Shown here piece after piece: positions 52,458 to 61,107 of a stretch of DNA of 64,000 nt. A program made the position numbers and the translations under genes. The notes below the pieces were generated by a model that saw only the letters and a program-made list of their open reading frames with translations, made no database searches and had not been told where the DNA came from. The stretch spans positions 1,486,001-1,550,000 of the forward strand of contig NC_003062.2 of assembly GCF_000092025.1 (NCBI RefSeq), read 5' to 3'. The stretch is from Agrobacterium fabrum str. C58. Lineage in GTDB: Bacteria > Pseudomonadota > Alphaproteobacteria > Rhizobiales > Rhizobiaceae. Positions within the stretch are counted from its first letter, which is position 1; each line of letters starts with the position of its first letter.

Positions 52458-54758
52458 ATGAGCAAGACGGATTTCATAGGCAAGGCGTCGACCGCCGCGG
52501 GCGGCTGGGGCGCACTCAAAAGCGTTGGCAAACGCCTGCTGGAATCCGGGGCGCCGATTTCCGGCGCCCGCACCCTTTTGAAGACCAACCAGCCGGACGG
52601 GTTCGACTGCCCGGGCTGCGCCTGGGGTGACCCCGAACACGGTTCCTCCTTCGAGTTCTGCGAAAACGGCGTCAAGGCGGTGTCATGGGAAGCGACGGAG
52701 GCACGGGTTCCGCCGGATTTCTTCGCCCGCCACACGGTCTCCGAACTGCGCAGCTGGTCGGACTACGATCTGGAAAAACAGGGCCGCCTCACCCATCCGA
52801 TGCGCTATGACCGGGCGAGCGACACATATCTGCCCGTTTCCTGGGACGATGCCTTTGCCGAGATAGGCCGTATCCTCAATAGCCTCGACAGCCCCGACCG
52901 GGCCGAATTCTACACATCCGGCCGCGCCTCCAACGAGGCGGCCTTTCTCTACCAATTGATGGTGCGGCTTTACGGCACCAATAATTTCCCCGATTGCTCC
53001 AACATGTGCCACGAGGCGAGCGGCGTTGGCCTCAATGCATCGATCGGCGTCGGCAAGGGCACGGTGCTGCTCGAGGATTTCGAACAGACGGACGCCATTT
53101 TTGTCATCGGGCAAAATCCCGGCACCAACCACCCCCGCATGCTGGGCGACCTGCGCCGCGCCGCCCTTCGCGGTGCCCGTATCGCCGTCTTTAATCCCAT
53201 CCGGGAAAAGGGTCTGGAACGCTTCGCCGACCCGCAGGACAAGATCGAAATGATCACCGGCAGCAGCACGAAGATCGCCACCAACTATTATCAGCCGCGC
53301 CAGGGCGGCGACATGGCGGCGGTGCGCGGCATGAGCAAGGCGGTCTTCGCGGCAGACGATGCCGCAAGGGCAGCGGGCGAGCCCGCCATTATCGACTACG
53401 ACTTCATTGCCGACCATGCCGCCGAATTCGAAGCCTATCGCGCCGCGGTCGATGCAACCAGCTGGGAGAGCATCCTCGACCAGTCCGGCCTGACCCGCGC
53501 CGAGATCGAAGAAGCAGCCGGCATCTACATGAATGCCGGCTCTGTCATCGCCACCTGGGCGATGGGCGTCACCCAGCACCGGCACTCGGTCCTGATCGTT
53601 CGCGAAATCGCCAACTTCATGCTGCTGCGGGGCAATGTCGGCCGTCCCGGCGCCGGCCTCTGCCCGGTGCGCGGCCATTCCAACGTGCAGGGCGACCGCA
53701 CCGTCGGCATCGACGAAAAAGCGCCGCCGGCGCTTCTCGACGCACTGGAAAAAGAACTCGGCGTTCCCATGCCGCGCAAGCCCGGCCACAATACCGTTGA
53801 GGCCGTGGCCGCCATGCTGGATGGGAAGGCTCAGACCTTCATCGCACTCGGCGGCAATTTCCTGCGGGCGACCCCAGACAGTCCGCTGATCGTCAAGGCG
53901 TTCGAAAAGCAGAAGCTCACCGTCAACATCACCACCAAGCTCAACCACTCGCATCTGGTGCCGGGCGAAACCTCCTTCGTGCTGCCCTGCCTCGGCCGGA
54001 CGGAAATCGACCGCAATTCGGCCGGCCGGTCGCAGATCGTCACCGTCGAGGATTCCATGAGCATGGTGCATGGTTCCGGCGGCATTAATCCGCCAGCCTC
54101 GGATGCACTTCGCTCGGAAGTCGCCATCGTCGCCGGCATCGCTGAAGCCACGCTCGGCAATGTCAATGTGAACTGGAAGGCGCTCGCCGATGACTACGAT
54201 CTCATCCGCGACATGATCGAGCGCGTCATTCCGGGTTTCGACAATTTCAACGAGCGTGTCCGTATTCCCCGTGGTTTTCATCTACGCAACGCTGCTGCCG
54301 AACGGCAATGGAACACGCCGGCGAAAAAGGCCACCTTCTATAGCGGCCCCCTGCCCGAGAAAACCGAGCACCAGCAGGCTCTGACCCGCGACAATCTTTT
54401 CGTGCTACAGACCTTCCGCAGCCACGATCAGTACAACACCACGATCTACGGCATGGATGACCGTTATCGCGGCGTCTATGGCGAGCGCCAGGTCATTTTC
54501 ATGAACCCTGCGGATATGGAGGCGCTTGGCGCCCATTCCCGTCAGCGTGTGGATGTCATCGGAGAATATGGCGACGGGGTGGAGCGCATCGCCAGGAACT
54601 TCCGTCTGGTGCCCTATAATATCCCGCGCGGCAGCGTCGGCGGGTATTATCCGGAGCTGAACGTGCTGGTGCCGCTGTCGAGCTACGGCGAAGGCAGCTT
54701 CACGCCGACATCGAAATCGGTGCTGGTTTCCGTCCGCCTGCTCGCCGATGCCAGATGA
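52458..54758 (+). CDS. FdhF/YdeP-family molybdopterin oxidoreductase
   Basis: The 766-aa product belongs to the YdeP branch of the molybdopterin oxidoreductase superfamily: CPGCAW at residues 51-54, KQGRLTHPMRYDRASDTY, FYTSGRASNEAAFLYQL, DCSNMCHEASGVGL (a cysteine ligand to molybdenum rather than selenocysteine), and IGQNPGTNHPRML. The four-Cys cluster of formate dehydrogenases is reduced. In E. coli YdeP has been tied to acid resistance but its substrate is unknown. There is no signal peptide. It overlaps the next gene by 11 bases. Confidence 0.88.
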   Translation: MSKTDFIGKASTAAGGWGALKSVGKRLLESGAPISGARTLLKTNQPDGFDCPGCAWGDPEHGSSFEFCENGVKAVSWEATEARVPPDFFARHTVSELRSWSDYDLEKQGRLTHPMRYDRASDTYLPVSWDDAFAEIGRILNSLDSPDRAEFYTSGRASNEAAFLYQLMVRLYGTNNFPDCSNMCHEASGVGLNASIGVGKGTVLLEDFEQTDAIFVIGQNPGTNHPRMLGDLRRAALRGARIAVFNPIREKGLERFADPQDKIEMITGSSTKIATNYYQPRQGGDMAAVRGMSKAVFAADDAARAAGEPAIIDYDFIADHAAEFEAYRAAVDATSWESILDQSGLTRAEIEEAAGIYMNAGSVIATWAMGVTQHRHSVLIVREIANFMLLRGNVGRPGAGLCPVRGHSNVQGDRTVGIDEKAPPALLDALEKELGVPMPRKPGHNTVEAVAAMLDGKAQTFIALGGNFLRATPDSPLIVKAFEKQKLTVNITTKLNHSHLVPGETSFVLPCLGRTEIDRNSAGRSQIVTVEDSMSMVHGSGGINPPASDALRSEVAIVAGIAEATLGNVNVNWKALADDYDLIRDMIERVIPGFDNFNERVRIPRGFHLRNAAAERQWNTPAKKATFYSGPLPEKTEHQQALTRDNLFVLQTFRSHDQYNTTIYGMDDRYRGVYGERQVIFMNPADMEALGAHSRQRVDVIGEYGDGVERIARNFRLVPYNIPRGSVGGYYPELNVLVPLSSYGEGSFTPTSKSVLVSVRLLADAR

Positions 54759-55074
54759 GCCGGATGCCCGCTTGACAGATGAGGAACGATCCGCAGCCGC
54801 TTTTTTGGCGGCCGTGGAAAAACTCCAGCAATCGTCTCCAGCGCTGACGGTGACGGGAGCAGCAATCCTGGTTGCGATCCATCAGGACATCGCCACCGAT
54901 AGCCGCAGCATTGCCAACCGGCTGGGGCTTGCACATGCCCTCGTTCTGCGCGAAATCACGAGCCTGTCGCCCAGCTTCCTGCGGGTGACGAAACGCGACG
55001 CCCGTACCCAGCGCAGCTTTCTGGAGGCGACCGGGGAAGGACAGGCGCTCGCCGCCTCATCCTCGCGGATTTGA
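54748..55074 (+). CDS. Small winged-helix-like protein downstream of YdeP-type oxidoreductase
   Basis: The 108-aa product looks like a MarR-type winged helix: SRSIANRLGLAHALVLREI is the recognition-helix-like part, followed by FLRVTKRDARTQRSFLEAT, the wing. It lacks the long dimerisation helices of full MarR proteins, so this is a short variant or a partner protein. It overlaps the oxidoreductase gene by 11 bases, so co-translation is likely and it may be involved in its control or maturation. The family assignment is tentative. Confidence 0.6.
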   Translation: MPDEPDARLTDEERSAAAFLAAVEKLQQSSPALTVTGAAILVAIHQDIATDSRSIANRLGLAHALVLREITSLSPSFLRVTKRDARTQRSFLEATGEGQALAASSSRI

Positions 55075-55090
55075 AACGAAGGAGCATTCC

Positions 55091-55585
55091 TTGGCAATCA
55101 GGCCGATCCTGCCCTACCCCCATGCCGGTCTTTCCGGGATCTGCGCGCCAGTTACGGTTTTTGACGATCATCTGCGGGAACTGGTAACAGATCTGATCGA
55201 CACGATGCGCGCTGCCCCCGGCGTCGGCATCACTGCGGCCCATATCGGCGTGCTGCAACGTGTCTTCGTGCTTGAACTGACGCCGGGAACCATCCTGACC
55301 TACATCAATCCTGAAATCACCAGCCACTCTCCGCAGACCATGCGGCATGTGGAAGGCAGCGTCTCGATGCCGGGCTTCACCGACGAGGTGGAACGGCCTT
55401 CTACGGTCGAGGTGAGGTTTCAGGATATAACTGGCGCTGAACAGACAGAGACCGCCGAAGGCTTCCACGCCATCTGTATCCAGCACGAGATCGACCAGCT
55501 TGACGGTATCTTCTGGCTGAAGCGCCTCTCCAGGCTCAAGCGCGACCGGCTGGTGAAGAAGTGGGAAAAATCCCGAAATCCGTGA
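55091..55585 (+). CDS. Peptide deformylase-like protein with altered metal motifs
   Basis: The 164-aa protein has the polypeptide deformylase fold and length, but each catalytic motif is changed. Motif 1 reads GVGITAAHIG (Gln to His), motif 2 EGSVS instead of EGCLS (metal-ligand Cys to Ser at residue 90), and motif 3 QHEIDQ instead of HExDH (metal-ligand His to Gln at residue 136). This should abolish iron binding, so it is probably not an active deformylase. It starts with TTG at 55091 after a good AAGGAG. It lies 16 bases after the wHTH-like gene, in one unit with the YdeP-type gene. Confidence 0.8.
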   Translation: MAIRPILPYPHAGLSGICAPVTVFDDHLRELVTDLIDTMRAAPGVGITAAHIGVLQRVFVLELTPGTILTYINPEITSHSPQTMRHVEGSVSMPGFTDEVERPSTVEVRFQDITGAEQTETAEGFHAICIQHEIDQLDGIFWLKRLSRLKRDRLVKKWEKSRNP

Positions 55586-55588
55586 CCG

Positions 55589-56017
55589 TCAGCCGGTTGT
55601 CGACAGTGCAAATTCCGCATTGCCCTTCAGCGTGTTGCTGACGGTGCAGATATCCTCCGCCGCATGAGCTATTGCGGCGCGGGTCGCTTCATCGAAATCG
55701 CCCGTAATCTCGATCCTGATATCGAAACGGAGAATACGATACGGCTCGTCTGCGGATTTTTCCCCTGACACGTCGACGGCAACACCTTCGAAGCGGTCAA
55801 GCATCCCCAACCGGCTTGCAGCAATCCGGGCGCTCAGTGCAAGGCACGCGGCAAGCGACGAATAAAGAAGATCGATTGGGTTGAAGCCCGGCTCCGAGAC
55901 ACCGGTCACGATCTCCAGAGCACCGCCGGTCACCGTCGACATCATCGGCCGGCCAATCCGTCCGACTTTGGCCCTGGCGCCCACCGGCCTCAATTTCACT
56001 TTTGCACCATCCACCAT
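55589..56017 (-). CDS. OsmC-family protein
   Basis: The 142-aa product has the OsmC fold pattern: GFNPIDLLYSSLAACLALSA (peroxidatic Cys58) and AEDICTVSNTLKG (resolving Cys124). OsmC/Ohr proteins reduce organic hydroperoxides with thiols; the subgroup cannot be set from sequence alone, though GFNPIDLLYSSLAACL is closer to OsmC/YhfA than Ohr. It converges with the deformylase-like gene with three bases between the stops. Confidence 0.85.
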   Translation of the reverse strand: MVDGAKVKLRPVGARAKVGRIGRPMMSTVTGGALEIVTGVSEPGFNPIDLLYSSLAACLALSARIAASRLGMLDRFEGVAVDVSGEKSADEPYRILRFDIRIEITGDFDEATRAAIAHAAEDICTVSNTLKGNAEFALSTTG

Positions 56018-56138
56018 CAACAGAATCCAAATTTAATCGCGCGCAACCAACCGTATGGAACAAAAAACCGTCTGGCGCTTTTTATTCACACGACGGTGAA
56101 CGACCGTTGAACCTTTATTTTACAGGGAGCTGGGACAT

Positions 56139-56306
56139 ATGGTTACATCTACGCTCGTCAGCATTCTGATCACCTTCCTGGTGATCGTGCTCGTCTTGTG
56201 GCTCATCGCGCGACTGCCGGTCGGCGGCGGCGCAAAACAGATCGCCCAGGTGATCGTCATCATCATCGGCATTATTTCGCTATTGAAATATCTCGCCGTA
56301 TTCTGA
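56139..56306 (+). CDS. Small two-span membrane protein (55 aa, Thivi_2564-like)
   Basis: A 55-residue frame from ATG 56139 (GGGAGCTGGGAC upstream) encodes two membrane spans: residues 5-25 (TLVSILITFLVIVLVLWLIA) and 36-54 (AQVIVIIIGIISLLKYL), joined by a short loop RLPVGGGAKQ. This resembles the Thivi_2564 family of tiny membrane proteins, of unknown function. A strong terminator follows. Confidence 0.65.
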   Translation: MVTSTLVSILITFLVIVLVLWLIARLPVGGGAKQIAQVIVIIIGIISLLKYLAVF

Positions 56307-56331
56307 TGTCCCGGCGGAGCGAAACGAGAAA

Positions 56332-56353
56332 GGCGGCGAAAGCCGCCTTTTTT
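56332..56353 (+). terminator. Rho-independent terminator after the 55-aa gene
   Basis: GGCGGC (56332-56337), GAAA loop, GCCGCC (56342-56347), then six Ts. AAA upstream allows use on the opposite strand by the converging PAS gene. Confidence 0.85.
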
Positions 56354-56377
56354 GCGCATTCGTCACCGGCCTGATCT

Positions 56378-56803
56378 CTACTGGCGGGGCTCGAACTGAA
56401 AGGCTTTCTTGACGGTAATATCCCGGACGCTGCCAATGCCGAGAAACGGCGTATTGTCAGCATCGAAAATCGCCCTGCCCTTCGCCACGATCCACCGGCT
56501 CGAACCATCAGGCAGATGAACCTTGTAACGCTGATCGAAAAATACCCCTCTCGTGATGCTCTCAAAAATTGCCTGCGCCACCTGATCGCGCATTTCGAAA
56601 TCGATTCTCTCGAGAATCTCTTCGATCGTCACCCCGCGTGACGCAACCTCTTGGGAAAACCCATGACATTCCGCGGTGACCGCATCCATGATCAGCCGGT
56701 TGTCGGAAATGCTCCACATGTAATAGCCGAGCGCATTGTCTGAATCCGTCTTGTCCCCCAGCACGAAAACCTCCAGACATTTTTTCCTGACAAAAGCTAA
56801 CAT
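56378..56803 (-). CDS. Single PAS-domain protein
   Basis: The 141-aa product is a PAS domain with flanks: GYYMWSISDNRLIMDA, EEILERIDFEMRDQVAQAIF, RGVFFDQRYKVHLPDGSSRWI, and GIGSVRDIT, the C-terminal PAC-like strand. No kinase, GGDEF or HTH output is attached, so it must signal through a partner or act as a free sensor. It reads away from the small lipoprotein gene at 57000. Confidence 0.78.
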   Translation of the reverse strand: MLAFVRKKCLEVFVLGDKTDSDNALGYYMWSISDNRLIMDAVTAECHGFSQEVASRGVTIEEILERIDFEMRDQVAQAIFESITRGVFFDQRYKVHLPDGSSRWIVAKGRAIFDADNTPFLGIGSVRDITVKKAFQFEPRQ

Positions 56804-56867
56804 CAGACCTCTAATATTCCACCCCTTGTTTTTGTAGGGGGAACCGTCCGACTACTGCAGCGTGCAT

Positions 56868-56942
56868 CGATATCCACCGAAATTTATTCGCGGTTTGATC
56901 CGCATGGCCGTTCGACCACCGATAAATTTCGAAGAGATATCG
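56868..56942. repeat. Long inverted repeat upstream of the lipoprotein gene
   Basis: CGATATC-CAC-CGAAATTTAT (56868-56887) is mirrored by ATAAATTTCG-AAGA-GATATCG (56922-56942), an inverted repeat with arms of 20-21 bases and a 34-base centre holding a second small GCGG/CCGC hairpin. It lies between the PAS gene and the 57000 gene, which diverge. It could be a regulator site, a cruciform, or a tiny mobile-element remnant. Confidence 0.6.
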
Positions 56943-56999
56943 CAAAGTCAGAAACCTGCTCCTACATAATCGAGCGAAAGAATTTCAAAGGAGGTCAAT

Positions 57000-57188
57000 A
57001 TGCGACAAGCCACTCTCGCTCTCGGATTGATGGTTGTGACTGTCGCTCTCACGGGATGCCAAACGTGGGAGAGCCCATATCGCGGAAGCGGATGGCGGAT
57101 GGATCAGGTTATGGACGGCGATCCTTATCGCGTTGGCGATGGCAACCATCATGAAAACGGCACGTCACCTAATATTATTCGACGCTAG
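57000..57188 (+). CDS. Small lipoprotein, unknown function
   Basis: The 62-aa product has a lipoprotein signal (MRQATLALGLMVVTVALTGC, lipobox ALTGC, Cys20) and a short mature part rich in Gly, Asp and Arg (MDGDPYRVGDGNHHENG). AAAGGAGG precedes the ATG. No family recognised, but small lipoproteins of this shape are common. A long inverted repeat lies at 56868-56942. Confidence 0.65.
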   Translation: MRQATLALGLMVVTVALTGCQTWESPYRGSGWRMDQVMDGDPYRVGDGNHHENGTSPNIIRR

Positions 57189-57340
57189 CCCACGACGGGC
57201 CGGGGTGGCGGCAATCCCAATGATTTGCCGCCCCGACACAGCTGCGGAGAATGTCTCGTCGGCATGACGGTGGCTTGGAGTTCAGTGCAACGAGCGTGCA
57301 CGCTTCCAGAAAGCAGGAAGCTAACCGATTGGCCAAAAAA

Positions 57341-57364
57341 GAAAAAACCCGCCGAAGCGGGTTT
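57341..57364 (-). terminator. Terminator of tRNA-Leu
   Basis: On the minus strand AACCCGC pairs with GCGGGTT around TTCG, then TTTTTTC. It follows the tRNA-Leu 3' end after three bases. Confidence 0.85.
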
Positions 57365-57367
57365 CTT

Positions 57368-57452
57368 TGGTGCGGTCGAGAAGACTCGAACTTCCACGGG
57401 TTGCCCCACAGCGACCTCAACGCTGCGCGTCTACCAATTCCGCCACGACCGC
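57368..57452 (-). tRNA. tRNA-Leu(GAG)
   Basis: The minus strand gives an 85-base class II tRNA: acceptor GCGGTCG pairs with CGACCGC, D arm GGCGGAATTGGTAGACGC, anticodon loop TTGAGGT with GAG (reads CUC and CUU), a long variable arm, T arm with TTCGAGT, discriminator A and an encoded CCA (57368-57370). Confidence 0.95.
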
Positions 57453-57641
57453 ATCGTGGTAGGCGTCGACTTGCGCCGACGGGGGTGCATGTAGCAAAAG
57501 GATTTTGGGTGCACAAGAGCGTCGTGACAGTTTTTTGAAATTAAAAATCGCACTGCACCATCCTATATGCAGGAAGCCCGGAAATGCTGGGGTTGCGGCC
57601 TTGTCGCCATTTTGCGAGAAGGCTGTGGAAAGGACTTTTTC

Positions 57642-58373
57642 ATGCTCACACGCACGGATATCGAGACAAATATGTTCCCCGCCGCCGGATCACCACCCGT
57701 TCGCTGGCGAATCTCGGAAGGCCTCGTCGCTTACGGGCAGGCTGTCGAGGAGATGGAGCGTGAGGTGGCCGCTATCGCCGCCGGCGAGGCCGACGAACTC
57801 GTCTGGCTGCTGGAGCATCCTCCGCTTTATACCGCCGGCACCAGTGCCGATGTAGCCGACCTCATCGAGCCGGACCGTTTTCCCGTCTTCGCCACGGGTC
57901 GCGGCGGCGAATATACCTATCACGGCCCCGGCCAGCGGGTTGTTTATGTCATGCTCGACCTGAAACGGCGGCGGCAGGATGTGCGCGCCTATGTGGCGGC
58001 GCTGGAGGATGTCATCATCCGCACGCTCGACAAGATGAATGTCCGTGGCGAGCGGCGTGAGGATCGCGTCGGTGTCTGGGTCAGGCGGCCGGAAAAACCT
58101 CTTTTGCCGGATGGCGGCATGGCAGAGGACAAGATCGCAGCGCTCGGCATTCGTCTGCGCAAATGGGTGAGCTTTCACGGACTGTCGATCAATGTGGATC
58201 CCGACCTCTCGCATTTCTCGGGCATCGTTCCCTGCGGCATCAGTGCCTATGGCGTCACCAGCCTTGTCGATCTTGGATTGCCGGTTATGATCGGCGACGT
58301 CGACGTTCTGCTGCGCGAGGCCTTTGAGGAGGTTTTTGGCCCGGCAGTGCCCGAAACCGGCGCAGGCGGCTGA
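57642..58373 (+). CDS. lipB: Lipoyl(octanoyl) transferase
   Basis: LipB transfers octanoyl from acyl-carrier protein to lipoate-dependent enzymes. The 243-aa product has the family pattern [14 protein letters not shown], the [17 protein letters not shown] substrate loop, the catalytic Lys region [19 protein letters not shown] and the catalytic Cys in [12 protein letters not shown] at 57642 is used; an in-frame frame from 57567 adds Cys-rich non-family residues. Confidence 0.95.
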   Translation: MLTRTDIETNMFPAAGSPPVRWRISEGLVAYGQAVEEMEREVAAIAAGEADELVWLLEHPPLYTAGTSADVADLIEPDRFPVFATGRGGEYTYHGPGQRVVYVMLDLKRRRQDVRAYVAALEDVIIRTLDKMNVRGERREDRVGVWVRRPEKPLLPDGGMAEDKIAALGIRLRKWVSFHGLSINVDPDLSHFSGIVPCGISAYGVTSLVDLGLPVMIGDVDVLLREAFEEVFGPAVPETGAGG

Positions 58374-58439
58374 TCCCACCGCAACCGTTGTCGCAGGCCG
58401 GTGTTTGATGCATCGATCACCATAAGAGGAGGAACGACC

Positions 58440-59507
58440 ATGTTCACAACGTCCGCCTATGCCTGCGATGACGGCTCTTCGCCGATGAAGCTCGCGACCA
58501 TCAGGCGCCGCGATCCCGGTCCGCGCGATGTCGAAATCGAGATAGAATTCTGTGGCGTCTGCCACTCGGACATCCATACGGCCCGCAGCGAATGGCCGGG
58601 CTCCCTCTACCCTTGCGTCCCCGGCCACGAAATCGTCGGCCGTGTCGGTCGGGTGGGCGCGCAAGTCACCCGGTTCAAGACGGGTGACCGCGTCGGTGTC
58701 GGCTGTATCGTCGATAGCTGCCGCGAATGCGCAAGCTGCGCCGAAGGGCTGGAGCAATATTGCGAAAACGGCATGACCGGCACCTATAACTCCCCTGACA
58801 AGGCGATGGGCGGCGGCGCGCATACGCTTGGCGGCTATTCCGCCCATGTGGTGGTGGATGACCGCTATGTGCTCAATATTCCCGAAGGGCTCGATCCGGC
58901 GGCAGCAGCACCGCTACTCTGCGCTGGTATCACCACCTACTCGCCGCTGCGCCACTGGAATGCCGGCCCCGGCAAACGCGTCGGCGTCGTCGGTCTGGGC
59001 GGCCTCGGCCATATGGCCGTCAAGCTCGCCAATGCCATGGGTGCGACTGTCGTGATGATCACCACCTCGCCCGGCAAGGCGGAGGATGCCAAAAAACTCG
59101 GCGCACACGAGGTGATCATCTCCCGCGATGCGGAGCAGATGAAGAAGGCTACCTCGAGCCTCGATCTCATCATCGATGCTGTCGCCGCCGACCACGACAT
59201 CGACGCCTATCTGGCGCTGCTGAAACGCGATGGCGCGCTGGTGCAGGTGGGCGCGCCGGAAAAGCCACTTTCGGTGATGGCCTTCAGCCTCATCCCCGGC
59301 CGCAAGACCTTTGCCGGCTCGATGATCGGCGGTATTCCCGAGACTCAGGAAATGCTGGATTTCTGCGCCGAAAAAGGCATCGCCGGCGAAATCGAGATGA
59401 TCGATATCGATCAGATCAATGACGCTTATGAACGCATGATAAAAAGCGATGTGCGTTATCGTTTCGTCATTGATATGAAGAGCCTGCCGCGCCAGAAGGC
59501 CGCCTGA
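58440..59507 (+). CDS. Zinc-dependent alcohol dehydrogenase (cinnamyl-alcohol type)
   Basis: The 355-aa product is a medium-chain zinc dehydrogenase. It has catalytic-zinc residues in CGVCHSDIH and GHEIVGRV, a structural-zinc cluster (CRECASCAEGLEQYC), the Rossmann motif GVVGLGGLGHMAVKLA, and the CAD-type sequence ITTSPGKAEDAKKLGAHEVI. Close relatives reduce aldehydes with NADPH (YahK). AGGAGGAAC precedes ATG 58440. It follows lipB after 66 bases. Confidence 0.9.
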   Translation: MFTTSAYACDDGSSPMKLATIRRRDPGPRDVEIEIEFCGVCHSDIHTARSEWPGSLYPCVPGHEIVGRVGRVGAQVTRFKTGDRVGVGCIVDSCRECASCAEGLEQYCENGMTGTYNSPDKAMGGGAHTLGGYSAHVVVDDRYVLNIPEGLDPAAAAPLLCAGITTYSPLRHWNAGPGKRVGVVGLGGLGHMAVKLANAMGATVVMITTSPGKAEDAKKLGAHEVIISRDAEQMKKATSSLDLIIDAVAADHDIDAYLALLKRDGALVQVGAPEKPLSVMAFSLIPGRKTFAGSMIGGIPETQEMLDFCAEKGIAGEIEMIDIDQINDAYERMIKSDVRYRFVIDMKSLPRQKAA

Positions 59508-59578
59508 CCTTTGGAAGGGGGCGGCCTTGCGGACGTCCCCTCCCGTTAGACCTTCTGGTCGAAAGCGTAGCCTGACCC

Positions 59579-60514
59579 ATGACAAGCCAGACCGGTTTCA
59601 ACGACATCGCCAAGGGCATGACCATCATGGCGGGCTGCATGCTGGTGCTGCCGGTCATGGATGCGATCGCCAAATACATGGCGGTGAGCGTCGGCATGTC
59701 GCCGGCGCAGGTGACTTTCTACCGATTCTTTTTTCAGGTCCTGTGCACCCTGCCGCTGCTGCTGGTGGTGTCACCCGGGGCGCTGTTCAGCGCCAAACGA
59801 CCATGGATGAACTGCCTGCGCGGCGTGCTGCATGCGTCCGCCAGCCTGATGTTCTTCGCCGCCGTCAAATACATGCCACTTGCCGATGTCTTCGCGATCT
59901 ATTTCGTAGAGCCTTTCATGCTGACGATGATGTCAGCCCTCTTCCTCGGCGACAGAGTGGGCTGGAAACGCTGGACGGCGATCGTGGTGGGTTTTGGCGG
60001 TGCGCTGATCGTCATCCAGCCGAGTTTCGAAATCTTCGGCTGGACCTCGCTCCTGCCGGTCGCCTGCGCCTTTTTCTATACGCTTTATCTGTTCCTGAAC
60101 CGCGCCATCGGTGATGCCGACAGCCCGCTTGTCATGCAGACCATGTCCGGAATCGCCGGCACGCTGTTCATGGCGGCAGCACTTTTTGCCGGCGATGCGC
60201 TGGGAGACAAGGACTTCGCTGTCTCGCTTCCCCAATCCGCTTTTGCGCTTGTCCTGCTGGTTCTGCTGGGATCGTTATCCGGCTACATGCACCTGCTGAT
60301 CGTCAGGGCCTTCCGGCTGGCACCGCTGTCTTTGCTGGCGCCATTCCAGTATTTCGAGATCATCTCGGCGACGATTCTCGGCTATGCGCTGTTTTCGGAC
60401 TTCCCCACCCCATCGAAATGGCTCGGCATCCTCATCATCGTCGCATCCGGCCTGTTCATCATCTGGCGCGAGCGCCAGCAGCCCGCCTCCACCCCGCCGC
60501 TCGAAGGGCAATGA
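59579..60514 (+). CDS. EamA/DMT-family transporter
   Basis: The 311-aa product has ten predicted spans in two EamA halves (PVMDAIAKYMAVSVGMSPAQVTFYRFF and FFYTLYLFLNRAIGDADSPLV at the second half start). Family members export metabolites such as amino acids or carnitine; the substrate is unknown. It starts 71 bases after the dehydrogenase on the same strand. Confidence 0.88.
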   Translation: MTSQTGFNDIAKGMTIMAGCMLVLPVMDAIAKYMAVSVGMSPAQVTFYRFFFQVLCTLPLLLVVSPGALFSAKRPWMNCLRGVLHASASLMFFAAVKYMPLADVFAIYFVEPFMLTMMSALFLGDRVGWKRWTAIVVGFGGALIVIQPSFEIFGWTSLLPVACAFFYTLYLFLNRAIGDADSPLVMQTMSGIAGTLFMAAALFAGDALGDKDFAVSLPQSAFALVLLVLLGSLSGYMHLLIVRAFRLAPLSLLAPFQYFEIISATILGYALFSDFPTPSKWLGILIIVASGLFIIWRERQQPASTPPLEGQ

Positions 60515-60525
60515 CGCAGGCGGGC

Positions 60526-60984
60526 TCACACGCCTGAGGGCAGCGGCCCTTCATCGTGATGATCCTGCGCCTCCACGAGGCTGCCAAGCAGCCACAGCGA
60601 AACCTCGGCCGCCTCTCCGGCAGATTTGAAGCGGTATGAGCCGCTATATTTCGGCATATCGAAGAAGGTGACAACGAAACCATCACCGGTTTCCAGACTT
60701 TCGACCCGGATGCGCTCGGGATCGATCATCACACAGACATAGTGGGACCCCATATTGCGCATGAAACCGGCCTTGTTATCATGCAGCCGCACGAAAGCCG
60801 CGCCGCCATCCGCCGTCATATGCAGGCTTCTGATCGCCTCACTGGGAAAGGCACGGGCGAAATCCATGATCGCCTGCCCCACATCATGGCTGCTGTCGTC
60901 TTCGGTCGCCCGCGACATGCGCCAGGCATAAACGGCAAAGACCGCAAGCAGCACGAAAACGATAATCCAGATCGCCAAATTCAT
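60526..60984 (-). CDS. Membrane-anchored protein of unknown function
   Basis: The 152-aa product has one N-terminal membrane span (LAIWIIVFVLLAVFAVYAW) and a soluble domain with mixed sheet (SLHMTADGGAAFVRLHDNKAGF, GDGFVVTFFDMPKYSGSYRF). No family recognised. ATG at 60984 gives this protein; a frame from 61056 adds residues with no such character. It is the last gene of the minus-strand cluster read from secDF. Confidence 0.7.
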   Translation of the reverse strand: MNLAIWIIVFVLLAVFAVYAWRMSRATEDDSSHDVGQAIMDFARAFPSEAIRSLHMTADGGAAFVRLHDNKAGFMRNMGSHYVCVMIDPERIRVESLETGDGFVVTFFDMPKYSGSYRFKSAGEAAEVSLWLLGSLVEAQDHHDEGPLPSGV

Positions 60985-61107
60985 CCGGGACGCTCCCTCA
61001 GTACCGAAACCCTTCGATTCGCGACTCGAAACGACACGAACCCAATCTGGATTCATAAAGCTCGAGGCTTGCGTGAAGTGTGGCTCCTGGTGACAGGCGC
61101 CCTGTGA

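Noticed and set aside
56840-56864. General stress (EcfG-type) promoter GGAAC-N16-CGTG
   Set aside because: One base differs from the usual CGTT, and the distance to the gene at 57000 is long. It is possible but too weak to list.
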